Positions 9,574-18,371 of a stretch of DNA of 64,000 bases are shown here, in pieces. Within the stretch, counting starts at the first letter, position 1. The number at the start of each line of letters is the position of its first letter. The stretch spans positions 1,609,501-1,673,500 of the forward strand of contig CP107199.1 in the NCBI GenBank assembly GCA_025758065.1, read 5' to 3'. The translations under genes were made by a program, and so were the position numbers. The notes under the pieces were generated by a model, which made no database searches, was not told where the DNA came from, and saw only the letters and a program-made list of their open reading frames with translations. The stretch comes from Lachnospiraceae bacterium. Its GTDB lineage: Bacteria > Bacillota > Clostridia > Lachnospirales > Lachnospiraceae.

Positions 9574-9888
9574 TTAGTCAAAGAGAGACTGGATCAGCAT
9601 TTTGATCATGGAATCACAGGTGCGGATATGCAGTTCGTTTGCTCCTATACAGCGGATGGTAGTTGCCATTAAGGTATCTTTTAAACCTGGTTCGCAGATG
9701 CTGATCATATTTGCGCAGGATTCTACGATGGAGGTCAGTCGGCCGGCTTTCTGGATGAACCGGGTGATCTGGTCCTGGGTCAGGCAGAATACAAAGTCAG
9801 TCATGGTCTCCCCTGGTGTCTGGGTGTATGTTGCATTGGAAAAAGAATAGGTTTCTTTTAGTTCATTAAGTAATTGATTGATATCCAT
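9574..9888 (-). CDS. Hypothetical protein, 104 residues
   Basis: I do not recognise this protein. It is predicted to be soluble and helical, with no signal peptide or membrane segment, and has five cysteines (for example in VESCANMISICEP and IRTCDS). A strong AGAGGAG ribosome binding site ten bases before the ATG supports it as a real gene. It is monocistronic between the 8473-9402 surface gene and the divergent phosphodiesterase gene. Confidence 0.6.
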   Translation of the reverse strand: MDINQLLNELKETYSFSNATYTQTPGETMTDFVFCLTQDQITRFIQKAGRLTSIVESCANMISICEPGLKDTLMATTIRCIGANELHIRTCDSMIKMLIQSLFD

Positions 9889-10007
9889 TTTTGCTCCTCT
9901 TTAGTAAATATAAGGTTGGCGGCAAAATGTTTTTGCCCCTGACATTCTAATATAGGGCATCAGAACCTGCATTTCAAGTGAAAATTTTTCTTAGGAAGTG
10001 ATATTTT

Positions 10008-10829
10008 ATGATTTTAAGAGGTAAAAAAAGAATAAATTACATGAAAAAGGCAGTCTGTATGGTAACAGCCTGTTTGGTTTTGGGGCAGACGATGCCTGTA
10101 TATGCACAGGGGACTTCCTGGATCGATCAGGTGGAGATTACGGCTCACAGAGGAGATTCCTTAAAGGCGCTGGAAAATACACTCCCTGCTTTTGAAAAGG
10201 CTATAGAGAGTGGTTCTGACTGGATCGAACTGGATGTAAATGAAACAAAGGATAATGTGCCGGTGGTTTTCCATGACTGTAATTTAAAACGGATCATGGG
10301 AAAGGATGCAAAGATCCGGGATCTGACGCTGGAGGAAATAAAAGCGGTTCATCCGGCGGACAGTATGGGACCGGCCTTTGGAGGCATAAGGATACCATCT
10401 CTGGAAGAGGCCTTAAATACCTGTAAGGGGAAGATCTCCTTAAATATTGAGATAAAAGAAGACGGGACCCAGAGTGGTGATTTTGTGGACAGAGTCATAC
10501 AGCTGGTCCGGGATAAGAAAATGGTGGACCAGTGCATGATCACATCCTTTGATTATAATGTTTTAGTGAAGGTAAAGGCGCTGGAGCCTTCTTTTAAGAC
10601 TGGTTATATCACTTCCAGGGATATAGGAGATCCGGGGCAGTATGTGGCTGCGGACCAGTTTATGATCAGCATCGAGCTGGTAAGGAAAGAACTGGTGGAT
10701 CAGATACATGGTCTTGGAAAGAAGGCTGTGGCCTGGACCATTAATGATGCTTATTCTTTAAAAAAGTGCGAAGAGGCCCAGGTGGATAATATGATCACAG
10801 ATAAGCCGGGATCCCTCCGTAGTCTTTAA
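10008..10829 (+). CDS. Secreted glycerophosphodiester phosphodiesterase
   Basis: 273 residues. The GDPD catalytic motifs are present in order: HRG (in ITAHRGDS, about residue 46), ENT with the metal-binding ExD (WIELDVNET), and HD (VVFHDCNLKR). A hydrophobic signal segment around residues 12-34 ends in VYAQG, so the enzyme is probably exported and hydrolyses glycerophosphodiesters from lipids or teichoic acids to glycerol-3-phosphate. I keep the ATG at 10008 because GGAAGTG lies at good spacing; an internal ATG at 10041 gives a more typical short signal peptide but a poorly placed Shine-Dalgarno. The family is usually 240-280 residues. Confidence 0.9.
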   Translation: MILRGKKRINYMKKAVCMVTACLVLGQTMPVYAQGTSWIDQVEITAHRGDSLKALENTLPAFEKAIESGSDWIELDVNETKDNVPVVFHDCNLKRIMGKDAKIRDLTLEEIKAVHPADSMGPAFGGIRIPSLEEALNTCKGKISLNIEIKEDGTQSGDFVDRVIQLVRDKKMVDQCMITSFDYNVLVKVKALEPSFKTGYITSRDIGDPGQYVAADQFMISIELVRKELVDQIHGLGKKAVAWTINDAYSLKKCEEAQVDNMITDKPGSLRSL

Positions 10830-10841
10830 CGTTCATCCAGA

Positions 10842-11327
10842 TCAATGATGGGTGTGCTCACTGGCAGACGGTTTGGCAGTGGTTGTATCCTCTGGAGGAT
10901 TTTTCAACGAATCATCATTTTCAAGGCTGTTTAAGATCTCAGCCACATTTTTATCTGTGTAGCCCTTCTGTTCACGGATCATTTCCCAGATGGTGTCATG
11001 CATCCATTTGACAGTGTCGCTGAGTATTTTGTTTTCTGTGTCAAGGCGCATGATCTCAATGTTCATTTCTGCAATGATCTCACGGCTGTTGAAACGCTTA
11101 TGTGGTGCGGTGATCCGTTTTATGTAAGACGGATTGCCCTTTAAGATCTCAAGGGCCAGATAATCGTCCCTTTCTTTACATCCCATGTCCATAAATTCCC
11201 TGTAATGCATACGCACCATATGCATCTCATCCGGATAGAAGCATCTGGGACACTGTGGATGGCGTGAAGTCTGGTAGTAGGCGTAGTATCCGCATTTTGG
11301 ACAGTAAAAAACAGCAAGTTCTCTCAT
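10842..11327 (-). CDS. Zinc-ribbon protein of unknown function
   Basis: 161 residues. It begins with a rubredoxin/zinc-ribbon-like motif (CPKCGYY about residues 9-15, CPRC about 28-31), continues into a helical, probably coiled middle (EIIAEMNIEIMRLDTENKIL), and ends in a low-complexity Thr/Ser/His tail. I chose the ATG at 11327, seven bases after AAGGGGG; the GTG at 11330 is too close. It converges tail to tail with the phosphodiesterase gene, only 12 bp apart. Function not recognised. Confidence 0.65.
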   Translation of the reverse strand: MRELAVFYCPKCGYYAYYQTSRHPQCPRCFYPDEMHMVRMHYREFMDMGCKERDDYLALEILKGNPSYIKRITAPHKRFNSREIIAEMNIEIMRLDTENKILSDTVKWMHDTIWEMIREQKGYTDKNVAEILNSLENDDSLKNPPEDTTTAKPSASEHTHH

Positions 11328-11446
11328 CACAAATCCCCCTTTGAGTAAAATGTTCGTTTAAAAAAATCCTTACACTATAAATAACGCGCGAATCCCCAAA
11401 ATATACCGCCTGTTTTTAATTTTTTTCAAAATTCGTCAAAATGCAC

Positions 11447-11496
11447 AAAAAAAGGCGCTCCTTTTTGTGAACGGATGATAAAGGAGCGCCTTTTTT
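11447..11496. terminator. Strong bidirectional terminator
   Basis: AAAAAAGGCGCTCCTTT pairs perfectly with AAAGGAGCGCCTTTTTT around a 15-nt loop. It lies between the 3' end of the wall-binding gene at 11541 and the start of the zinc-ribbon gene, both on the minus strand, so it terminates the former. Confidence 0.9.
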
Positions 11497-11540
11497 GGTG
11501 AAAGCTGTATAGCCTGCCATAAAGTGTGGCAGAGATTTTA

Positions 11541-12959
11541 TTACTGGATGATACCTTCTGTATTAACAGTCCAGATCACTTCATTTTCGTCTTTGAAGTC
11601 TTTATATCCGCTGCCAAGCTCTGGCTTAGATGCAGATTTGGAGGTTGAACCGGCTTTCTGGACTGTGCCGTTTACATTTACCAGGTAACGGATGCCGTCT
11701 AAGGACATTGGTGCAAAGCGCAGATCCCTGTCGGCTTCCTGGCGGAGACCATTTACATAGAGGGTGTTGTCTTTGATGCCGTGGTAGCCCTGACCTTTTT
11801 TTGTGCCTTCTGCGTGGAAGAGCCAGTTCTGGGTCTCGCCAAGATCCTCGTCATAGATGGTCTGTTTGCCGGTTTTCATAACACCTTCTTCATCAAAATA
11901 GTAGTTAGCGTAAACGCCTTCTGAGGTTTTTACAGACTGCTTTCCGGTCTGCATTTCACCGGCAGTGTTAAATGCGTATTTTTTGGACTCAATGGTGAAG
12001 ATCTCAAGTCCTTCTTTTCCGTAGTAAGGAGTACCGTTTTTAAAGTAGAAGCGGAAATATTCGCCGTCTTCGCTGATGTTTTCCACACCTTCAATGGTGC
12101 GCCAGCCGGAAGCACGTTTTCCGTCCTCGTCATAGTATTTGTAGCCTGAGATGGCTGGAAGAGAAGCAGTAGAAGCAGCAGTTTCCTCTGATCCGTTGTT
12201 TTCTGCAGCTTCAGCGTTTGAACCAGTGGCGGTCTCTGTGTTTTCAGCATCGGTATTTTCAGAACCGGAATTTTCAGTCAGCTTCTCAGCTGGATTTTTG
12301 TCAGCAGCAGGAAGCTTATACCAGCCGGTCTGCATTTTTCCGTCTTCAAAGGTATAGTAAGCACCGTCGATCTTTTTATCTACTTCATTTTCTACGCGGC
12401 GGCCGTTGCCATCAAAGTAATACCATGCTTCCAGATCTTCCGGGTCATCTGTTTCTTCTTCTAAAAGGACCCATCCGGTCTTTCTGCTGCCGTCTTCCCC
12501 AAGGTAATAGTTATAGCCATCTACCTGGATGGAACCGGTTTCCATGATGCTGTCTTCGTTAAAGTAGTACCAGCTGCCGTTAATGGAAGCCCAGGTGGAA
12601 GTTAAGGCTTTGCCGTCTTTTCCATAATAGTAATAGAGGAATTCAGGTGCATCATCTTCGTTCCAGTAGTCTTCGTTTTCAATGGAGACCCACTGATAGG
12701 TGACGCGTTTACCTTCGTCGTTTACATAGTATTCATCTACCTGCTGTGAGTAAGCGCGGATCCCGTCTGAGTTTAAGTAGTACCAGTCATTCCCGGATTT
12801 TTTCCATGTATCAGTAAGGGGATCTCCGTAGGAATCGTAGTAGTACCAGTTGCCGTTATCTTCGGTCCAGCCTGCTGCTTTTGCATAAGCAGGGAACGCC
12901 ATGGATGCAGTAAATACTGCGGTGGATAATACAGCCAGAAATGTTGCCTGTTTTTTCAT
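11541..12959 (-). CDS. Secreted multi-repeat cell-wall-binding protein
   Basis: 472 residues. The start is at 12959, where AAGGAGAG precedes the ATG and a clean signal peptide follows (MKKQATFLAVLSTAVFTASM, cleavage after AYA); the frame extends further upstream but without signals. The mature protein is almost entirely aromatic wall-binding repeats of the form GWxxxxxxWYYF/DGxG. They are interrupted near residues 225-265 by an acidic Asn/Ser/Glu/Thr-rich linker (ENTDAENTETATGSNAEAAE). No catalytic domain is visible, so it is likely a structural or adhesive wall protein. It is a relative of the 38715-40085 product, sharing the repeat rhythm and a closing GKxxYNTAG-like block. Confidence 0.85.
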   Translation of the reverse strand: MKKQATFLAVLSTAVFTASMAFPAYAKAAGWTEDNGNWYYYDSYGDPLTDTWKKSGNDWYYLNSDGIRAYSQQVDEYYVNDEGKRVTYQWVSIENEDYWNEDDAPEFLYYYYGKDGKALTSTWASINGSWYYFNEDSIMETGSIQVDGYNYYLGEDGSRKTGWVLLEEETDDPEDLEAWYYFDGNGRRVENEVDKKIDGAYYTFEDGKMQTGWYKLPAADKNPAEKLTENSGSENTDAENTETATGSNAEAAENNGSEETAASTASLPAISGYKYYDEDGKRASGWRTIEGVENISEDGEYFRFYFKNGTPYYGKEGLEIFTIESKKYAFNTAGEMQTGKQSVKTSEGVYANYYFDEEGVMKTGKQTIYDEDLGETQNWLFHAEGTKKGQGYHGIKDNTLYVNGLRQEADRDLRFAPMSLDGIRYLVNVNGTVQKAGSTSKSASKPELGSGYKDFKDENEVIWTVNTEGIIQ

Positions 12960-13226
12960 AATATTAAATCTCTCCTTTTTAATGTGTTGATCGTAGTTTG
13001 CCGGTGGCTGTTGATCTGTTGTCTGCATTACGTAGGTCATTATAACCAGGCTGGATCTGCCTTTCTAGTGAAGGTTACTGGTAAGTCTGGGCATGGTTTC
13101 CACACCTGGGAACAGGTGAGAAGGGGACCCCCTTAAGGAAAAAGACAGTATGTTTTTTAAGGATTTTGTGGTATGCTTGTTTTCAGATAGATCAATGGGT
13201 AAACGGACTTAAAGGAGAAGACTATT

Positions 13227-15233
13227 ATGAGGATGAAAGTTTCAAATTATATTTCTGAAATGTTAGTGAAGGCCGGTATCCACCAGGCATTTATGGTTAC
13301 TGGAGGCGGTGCCATGCATCTGGATGATGCACTGGGACATCAGAAGGGACTTCATTGTATTTATGATCATCATGAGCAGGCCTGTGCCATTGCAGCAGAA
13401 GCATATGCCAGGATCCATAATAAAATGGCAGCTCTTTGCGTAACAACAGGCCCCGGGGGCACCAATGCCATTACCGGTGTGCTGGGAGCGTGGCTGGATT
13501 CGATCCCTATGATCGTGCTTTCAGGACAGGTGCGCTATGATACCACAGCCCGCTGGTCAGGCACAGGCATCCGCGCTATGGGGGATCAGGAATTTGATAT
13601 CTGTAAGGCCATTGACTGTATGACTAAGTATTCAGAAATGGTCATTGATCCTATGCGTATCCGTTATTGTATGGAAAAGGCATTGTATCTGGCTGATTCC
13701 GGCCGCAAGGGTCCAAGCTGGCTGGATATTCCTTTAAATGTCCAGGGCGCTTATGTGGAAACAGATGAGCTTGTTGGATTTGACCCGGAAGATTATGAAA
13801 AAGGGGGAAATGGCTGGGCAGAGAAGAAAAATGTGCCTGCTATCCCGGAAGATGAAGCGGGCGAAGGGGAAAAACGCCAGGTCCTTCCAGAGAAAGTGAC
13901 AGAAGAGACAGCAAAGACTATTATCGCAAAGATCCGTCAGGCAAAACGCCCGGTGATCAATGCGGGAAATGGCATCCGTCTGGCTGGTGCCCATGAGACC
14001 TTTATGAAGGTAGCTGAAAAGCTGGGTATTCCGGTAGTTACCGGCTGGGACAGTGAGGACTGTATCTGGGATGAGCATCCATTATATACAGGCCGCGGTG
14101 GAAATATGGGAGACCGGGCGGGAAATTTTGCTATCCAGAACAGTGATCTGGTGCTGTCTATTGGCAGCCGTTTAAGCATCCGCCAGGTGGGCTATAACTA
14201 TAAAACATGGGCCAGAGCTGCTTATGTGATCGTAAATGATATTGATGAGGAAGAGTTAAAGAAGCCTTCCATACATGTGGATATGCCGGTCCATGCAGAT
14301 GCAGCAGACCTGCTGGCAGTGATGGATCAGTGCCTGGATCAGGTACTGGAGGCAGAAAAGGATACACTTCCAGATAGTTTAAGTGAGCCAGGGAAGAAGC
14401 AGGTCTTTGCTTATGGTGAAGGCATTAAGGGAATGACCTGGAATGAGACCTGTGCTATGTGGAAGAAAAAATATCCGGTGGTACAGGAGAAGCACTGGGC
14501 CCAGAGTGAAGAGAAGGCAGCTAATGTATACGCAGCTATTCAGGCTATCAGCAGCCGTTTGAAGGAAGACCAGATCACAGTAGTGGGAAATGGTTCTGCC
14601 TGCGTTGTAGGCGGTCATGCCCAGATCATTAAAAAGGGACAGAGATTTATCTCCAATTCAGCAGTGGCGTCCATGGGATATGATCTTCCGGCAGCGATCG
14701 GTATCTGGGCCGCTTCCAGAAAAGACGGTGCTTACAGCATGGGCGCTGCCAGGGAAGGAGAAGATGTGATCCTGGTAACTGGTGACGGAAGCATCCAGAT
14801 GAATATCCAGGAGCTGCAGACCATTATCCACCATAAAATGGGAATTAAGATCTTTCTGATCAACAATGGCGGCTATCATTCCATCCGCCAGACCCAGAAG
14901 AATTTCTTTGGTGAGCCGTTAATAGGCATTGGATATGACAGCGGCGACCTCAGCTTCCCGGATATGGAGAAATTGTCAGCTGCCTATGGTTATCCTTATG
15001 TGAGAGCAGAGCATAATGGGGAGCTGGCAGAGGCTGTGGAGAAAACACTGGCAATGGAAGGACCTGTGATCTGCGAGATCTTTGTATCTACGGATCAGAA
15101 CTTTGAGCCTAAGTCATCTGCGAAACGTCTGCCGGATGGAACACTGGTATCTCCTCCATTGGAAGATCTGGCTCCCTTCCTTCCTGATGAGGAAATGGAT
15201 GAGAATATGATCATTCCAAGGATCAAAGGATAA
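13227..15233 (+). CDS. Thiamine-diphosphate-dependent, acetolactate synthase-like enzyme
   Basis: 668 residues with the three-domain ThDP layout: Pyr domain with the catalytic Glu50 (YDHHEQACAIAAEAYAR), a central Rossmann-like domain (about 225-365), and a PP domain with the GDGS...NN cofactor motif (GDGSIQMN near residue 520, ending in INN). It resembles acetohydroxyacid synthases but is about 80-100 residues longer, with insertions around 380-430, and has no regulatory-subunit gene nearby. It opens a block of sugar-nucleotide and glycosyltransferase genes, so a role in making a two-carbon-branched or keto sugar, as the ThDP enzyme YerE does for yersiniose, is more likely than branched amino-acid synthesis. 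AAAGGAGAAG supports the start. Confidence 0.75.
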   Translation: MRMKVSNYISEMLVKAGIHQAFMVTGGGAMHLDDALGHQKGLHCIYDHHEQACAIAAEAYARIHNKMAALCVTTGPGGTNAITGVLGAWLDSIPMIVLSGQVRYDTTARWSGTGIRAMGDQEFDICKAIDCMTKYSEMVIDPMRIRYCMEKALYLADSGRKGPSWLDIPLNVQGAYVETDELVGFDPEDYEKGGNGWAEKKNVPAIPEDEAGEGEKRQVLPEKVTEETAKTIIAKIRQAKRPVINAGNGIRLAGAHETFMKVAEKLGIPVVTGWDSEDCIWDEHPLYTGRGGNMGDRAGNFAIQNSDLVLSIGSRLSIRQVGYNYKTWARAAYVIVNDIDEEELKKPSIHVDMPVHADAADLLAVMDQCLDQVLEAEKDTLPDSLSEPGKKQVFAYGEGIKGMTWNETCAMWKKKYPVVQEKHWAQSEEKAANVYAAIQAISSRLKEDQITVVGNGSACVVGGHAQIIKKGQRFISNSAVASMGYDLPAAIGIWAASRKDGAYSMGAAREGEDVILVTGDGSIQMNIQELQTIIHHKMGIKIFLINNGGYHSIRQTQKNFFGEPLIGIGYDSGDLSFPDMEKLSAAYGYPYVRAEHNGELAEAVEKTLAMEGPVICEIFVSTDQNFEPKSSAKRLPDGTLVSPPLEDLAPFLPDEEMDENMIIPRIKG

Positions 15234-15307
15234 ATGTAAGTAAAAAAGAGATGTAACTAAGCGATGTAAAAAATAAAAGATGTAACTAAGAAAGGACCGA
15301 TCATCCT

Positions 15308-16273
15308 ATGACTGTGATCGTTACAGGAGCTACCAGTTTTATTGGAAGGGCAGCTGTAAAAGAGCTTTTGGTAAATGGGGAAAATGTGCTTGCAGTATCC
15401 CGGCCGGCATCTGCCGGGGCCGGGGCATTACAGGAGCTTTTTAAGGATTTAAAACAGCGGGCAGAGCAAAAAGGAGAGAGCATTGGAAATCTGGAACTTT
15501 GCTTTTGTGAGCTGGGAGAGATTGAAAAACTGGAAAAAATTTACAATAAAGAGGAATTGCAGGCAAAAGCATGGCTTCATTTAGGCTGGGACGGCGCAGG
15601 CAGTGACAAGAGAAAGGATGTAAAGCTGCAGGAAAAGAACATTGGTTACGCTATTCAGGCTCTTTATACAGCGGCGGCTCTTGGCTGCAGCCGTTTCCTG
15701 TTTTCCGGCTCTCAGGCAGAATATGGGATCTGTGATAGCTGGATGAAAGAGGAACAGCAGTGTCATCCTGTATCTGAATATGGAAAGGATAAGGTACTGG
15801 TGTATCAGCAGGCATCGAAGGCAGCAAAGGAACTGGGGGTGGATTACATCCATACCCGCATTTTCAGTGTATATGGCCCAGGTGATCATCCATGGTCTCT
15901 TATTAAGACCTGTATCCGTACCTTTTTATCCGGCGGACATATGGAAATGGGGCCATGCACCCAGCAGTGGAACTTCCTGTATGTAGGGGAAGCAGCCAGG
16001 ATACTGGTAAAACTTCTTCTTGGCAAAGCCGCAGCAGGCGTGTATAATGTGGCAGGAGAAGATACAAGACCTTTAAAAGAGTATATAGAAGAGTTATTTA
16101 TGATCTGCGGTGAAAAAGGAAGCTATGAATTCGGGTACCGGCCGCCAAATGCAGAAGGCTGTGTTTCCCTGATGCCGGAGCTTAGCAAGCTGAAAAATGC
16201 CATTGGTTTTCACCAGCAGGTATCATTTAAAGAAGGAATTTTGGAGACTATAAAAGGAGAACAGGTTAAATGA
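15308..16273 (+). CDS. NAD(P)-dependent sugar-nucleotide epimerase/dehydratase
   Basis: 321 residues, extended short-chain dehydrogenase fold. The nucleotide motif is GATSFIGR at the N-terminus and the catalytic YxxxK is SEYGKDKV near residue 157. It shares the unusual motif FSVYGxGDHPWS with the gene at 17415, so the two are paralogs flanking a methyltransferase. The stop overlaps the next start as ATGA, which indicates translational coupling. Substrate is inferred to be an NDP-sugar from fold and context; which reaction (epimerase, dehydratase or reductase) cannot be told. Confidence 0.8.
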   Translation: MTVIVTGATSFIGRAAVKELLVNGENVLAVSRPASAGAGALQELFKDLKQRAEQKGESIGNLELCFCELGEIEKLEKIYNKEELQAKAWLHLGWDGAGSDKRKDVKLQEKNIGYAIQALYTAAALGCSRFLFSGSQAEYGICDSWMKEEQQCHPVSEYGKDKVLVYQQASKAAKELGVDYIHTRIFSVYGPGDHPWSLIKTCIRTFLSGGHMEMGPCTQQWNFLYVGEAARILVKLLLGKAAAGVYNVAGEDTRPLKEYIEELFMICGEKGSYEFGYRPPNAEGCVSLMPELSKLKNAIGFHQQVSFKEGILETIKGEQVK

Positions 16274-17403
16274 AACGTTGTATTGCCTGCGGAGCTCCTC
16301 TTTGGGAGACCCCGCTTCTTACATTAGATAATATGCCGGCATCTGCGCAGCATATGCCTGATGCAGACCATGTGGGAGCAGATAAGGGACTGACTTTGGA
16401 TCTATGCCAGTGCAGCGGCTGTGGTCTGGTGCAGTTTGACTGCGAGCCTGTGGATTATTACCGGGATGTGATCCGTGCCGGTGGATATTCTACCACTATG
16501 GCAGAGCTTCGCAGAAAGCAGTATAAACATCTCATAGAGACCTATCACCTGGAAGGCAGGCGATTTATTGAAGTTGGCTGCGGACAAGGGGAGTTTTTGC
16601 AGGTTTTAAAGGAATTTCCGGTAGAGGTCCATGGAATGGAACATGATCCGGAGTTAGTGAAGCTGGCAAAGAGCAAGGGTATTGATGTGGTACAGGGCTT
16701 TACAGAGACAGAGGATACAGTGATCCCAGGGGGACTTTACGATGTATTTTTGTCCTTTAATTTCCTGGAACATCAGCCGGATCCGGTGACTATGCTCAGG
16801 GCCATCTGGAATAATCTGGAAGATGATGCCATAGGACTGGTCACTGTGCCCAGCTTTGAGTATATTATGGAACACAGCAGCTATTATGAGCTGATCCGTG
16901 ACCACATTGCGTATTATACCTTTGATACTCTTACCTCTCTTATGGAGCGCTGCGGCTTTGCAGTGTTAGAGGCGTCTATGGTTAACAGGGATACCTTATC
17001 TCTGGTGGTGCGCAAGCGTCCCCAGATGGAGACAGAAAACCTCCTTGATTGTTATGTAAACCTGCGTTCTGAAATGGACACATATATGAAGTATTTGAAG
17101 GCATGGAACAAGAAGGTATGTATGTGGGGTGCCAGTCATCAGGGCTTTACCCTGGCGGCTACTACCAGCCTTGGGAAAAATGTGGAGTATATTATTGATT
17201 CTGCCCCATTTAAGCATGGCAAATTTGCTCCTGCATCCCATTTGCCTATTGTACCGCCGGATCATTTTGAAGAACATCCGGTAGATGCTATTGTGATCAC
17301 AGCTCCCGGCTATACAGACGAGATCGCAAAGATCATCAGAGAACGTTTTGGTGAAAAGATAGAGATACGTGCCATGCGCTCTAATCATCTGGAAATGGTT
17401 TAG
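16270..17403 (+). CDS. SAM-dependent methyltransferase, sugar C-methyltransferase type
   Basis: 377 residues with the three-part plan of NDP-hexose C-methyltransferases such as TylC3/EvaC. An N-terminal zinc-binding domain (CIACG near residue 4, then CQCSGCGLVQ near 47) comes first, followed by a central SAM-binding fold (FIEVGCGQGEFL near 99). A C-terminal Rossmann-like domain holds a WGASHQG motif near 281 and VDAIVITAPGY near 339. This architecture argues for C-methylation of a keto-sugar nucleotide. Lying between two paralogous epimerases and after a ThDP enzyme, it supports synthesis of a branched or C-methylated sugar for a surface polymer. Confidence 0.8.
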   Translation: MKRCIACGAPLWETPLLTLDNMPASAQHMPDADHVGADKGLTLDLCQCSGCGLVQFDCEPVDYYRDVIRAGGYSTTMAELRRKQYKHLIETYHLEGRRFIEVGCGQGEFLQVLKEFPVEVHGMEHDPELVKLAKSKGIDVVQGFTETEDTVIPGGLYDVFLSFNFLEHQPDPVTMLRAIWNNLEDDAIGLVTVPSFEYIMEHSSYYELIRDHIAYYTFDTLTSLMERCGFAVLEASMVNRDTLSLVVRKRPQMETENLLDCYVNLRSEMDTYMKYLKAWNKKVCMWGASHQGFTLAATTSLGKNVEYIIDSAPFKHGKFAPASHLPIVPPDHFEEHPVDAIVITAPGYTDEIAKIIRERFGEKIEIRAMRSNHLEMV

Positions 17404-17414
17404 GGGGAAATGGA

Positions 17415-18371
17415 ATGAGAATAGTCATAACAGGAGCTACTGGTTTTATTGGAAGTAATCTGGCGAAACTGTTTTTGGAGAAAGGGGCAGAGGTTTTTGC
17501 ACTGGTGCGTCCGGAGTCCAGCCATTTAGAGGCACTTCCAAAGGATGAAAAACTTCATATGGTTTCCTGTGGTTTAAGCAATGTAATGGACTGCATAGGC
17601 CAGATCGGACAGGCAGATGCTTTCTTTCATCTTGCCTGGGGCGGTGTAAACCGTCAGGAGATCGACTCGCCACAGGTCCAGGCAAAAAATGTGGCCGGTT
17701 CTTTAGAATGCATCCGTGCAGCAAAGGAGCTTGGCTGTACCATGTTTATGGATGCCGGTTCCAGAGTGGAATATGGCCTGACAGACGGTTTTATGCAGGA
17801 GGATATTGATTGTCATCCTGTAAACCAGTATGGAAAGGCAAAATGGGAGTTCTACCAGAAAGCAGCACCTCTTTGCACAGACCTGGGACTCCATTATGTG
17901 CATCTGCGCTTTTTCAGTGTATATGGAACAGGGGATCATCCCTGGTCTATTATTTCCACACTGGTCCGGGAGCTTCCGGCGGGAAACAAGGTTTCTTTGA
18001 GCGCCTGCAGGCATCAGTGGAATTTTATGTACATTGATGATGCAGTGGAAGCTGTATATGAATTGTATACACATCTGCCCCAGTCAGCAGAGGAAGGGTT
18101 TAAGAAAAACGGACTTGTAAATACGATCGTAAATATTGCAGGCAGGGACACCAGGGTGTTAAAGGACTTTGTTGAGGAGATCCATACCATTGCCGGCGGC
18201 GCAGGCCAGCTGGAATATGGCACCTTTGTCCAGGCAAAAGAAGGCGCGCTTTCCATAAAGCCGGATATTTCCCGCCTTATGCTGCTTACCGGTGGCTGGC
18301 AGGAAAGATTTACCTTCCGTAAAGGCATTGAGACGATGATGAAAAAAGAGAAAGAGAACAAAAACCTATGA
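17415..18371 (+). CDS. NAD(P)-dependent sugar-nucleotide epimerase/dehydratase (paralog)
   Basis: 318 residues, same fold as the 15308 product. The motif GATGFIGS is at residues 7-14 and the catalytic YxxxK is in NQYGKAKW near residue 140. It also carries FSVYGTGDHPWS and an HQWNFMY block matching HxxQQWNFLY in its paralog. A likely GGGGAAATGG ribosome site sits 11 bp after the methyltransferase stop, and its own stop overlaps the next start (ATGA). The pair may catalyse successive steps or act as a heteromer; neither is proven by sequence. Confidence 0.8.
   Translation: MRIVITGATGFIGSNLAKLFLEKGAEVFALVRPESSHLEALPKDEKLHMVSCGLSNVMDCIGQIGQADAFFHLAWGGVNRQEIDSPQVQAKNVAGSLECIRAAKELGCTMFMDAGSRVEYGLTDGFMQEDIDCHPVNQYGKAKWEFYQKAAPLCTDLGLHYVHLRFFSVYGTGDHPWSIISTLVRELPAGNKVSLSACRHQWNFMYIDDAVEAVYELYTHLPQSAEEGFKKNGLVNTIVNIAGRDTRVLKDFVEEIHTIAGGAGQLEYGTFVQAKEGALSIKPDISRLMLLTGGWQERFTFRKGIETMMKKEKENKNL

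Noticed and set aside
12960..13040. Upstream extension of the 11541-12959 gene
   Set aside because: The start at 12959 has AAGGAGAG and begins the signal peptide; the extension has neither.
13041..13226. Riboswitch before the ThDP enzyme gene
   Set aside because: Small hairpins (CACCTG/CAGGTG, GGGG/CCCC) exist, but the conserved TPP, cobalamin and cyclic-di-GMP core sequences were not found on either strand.
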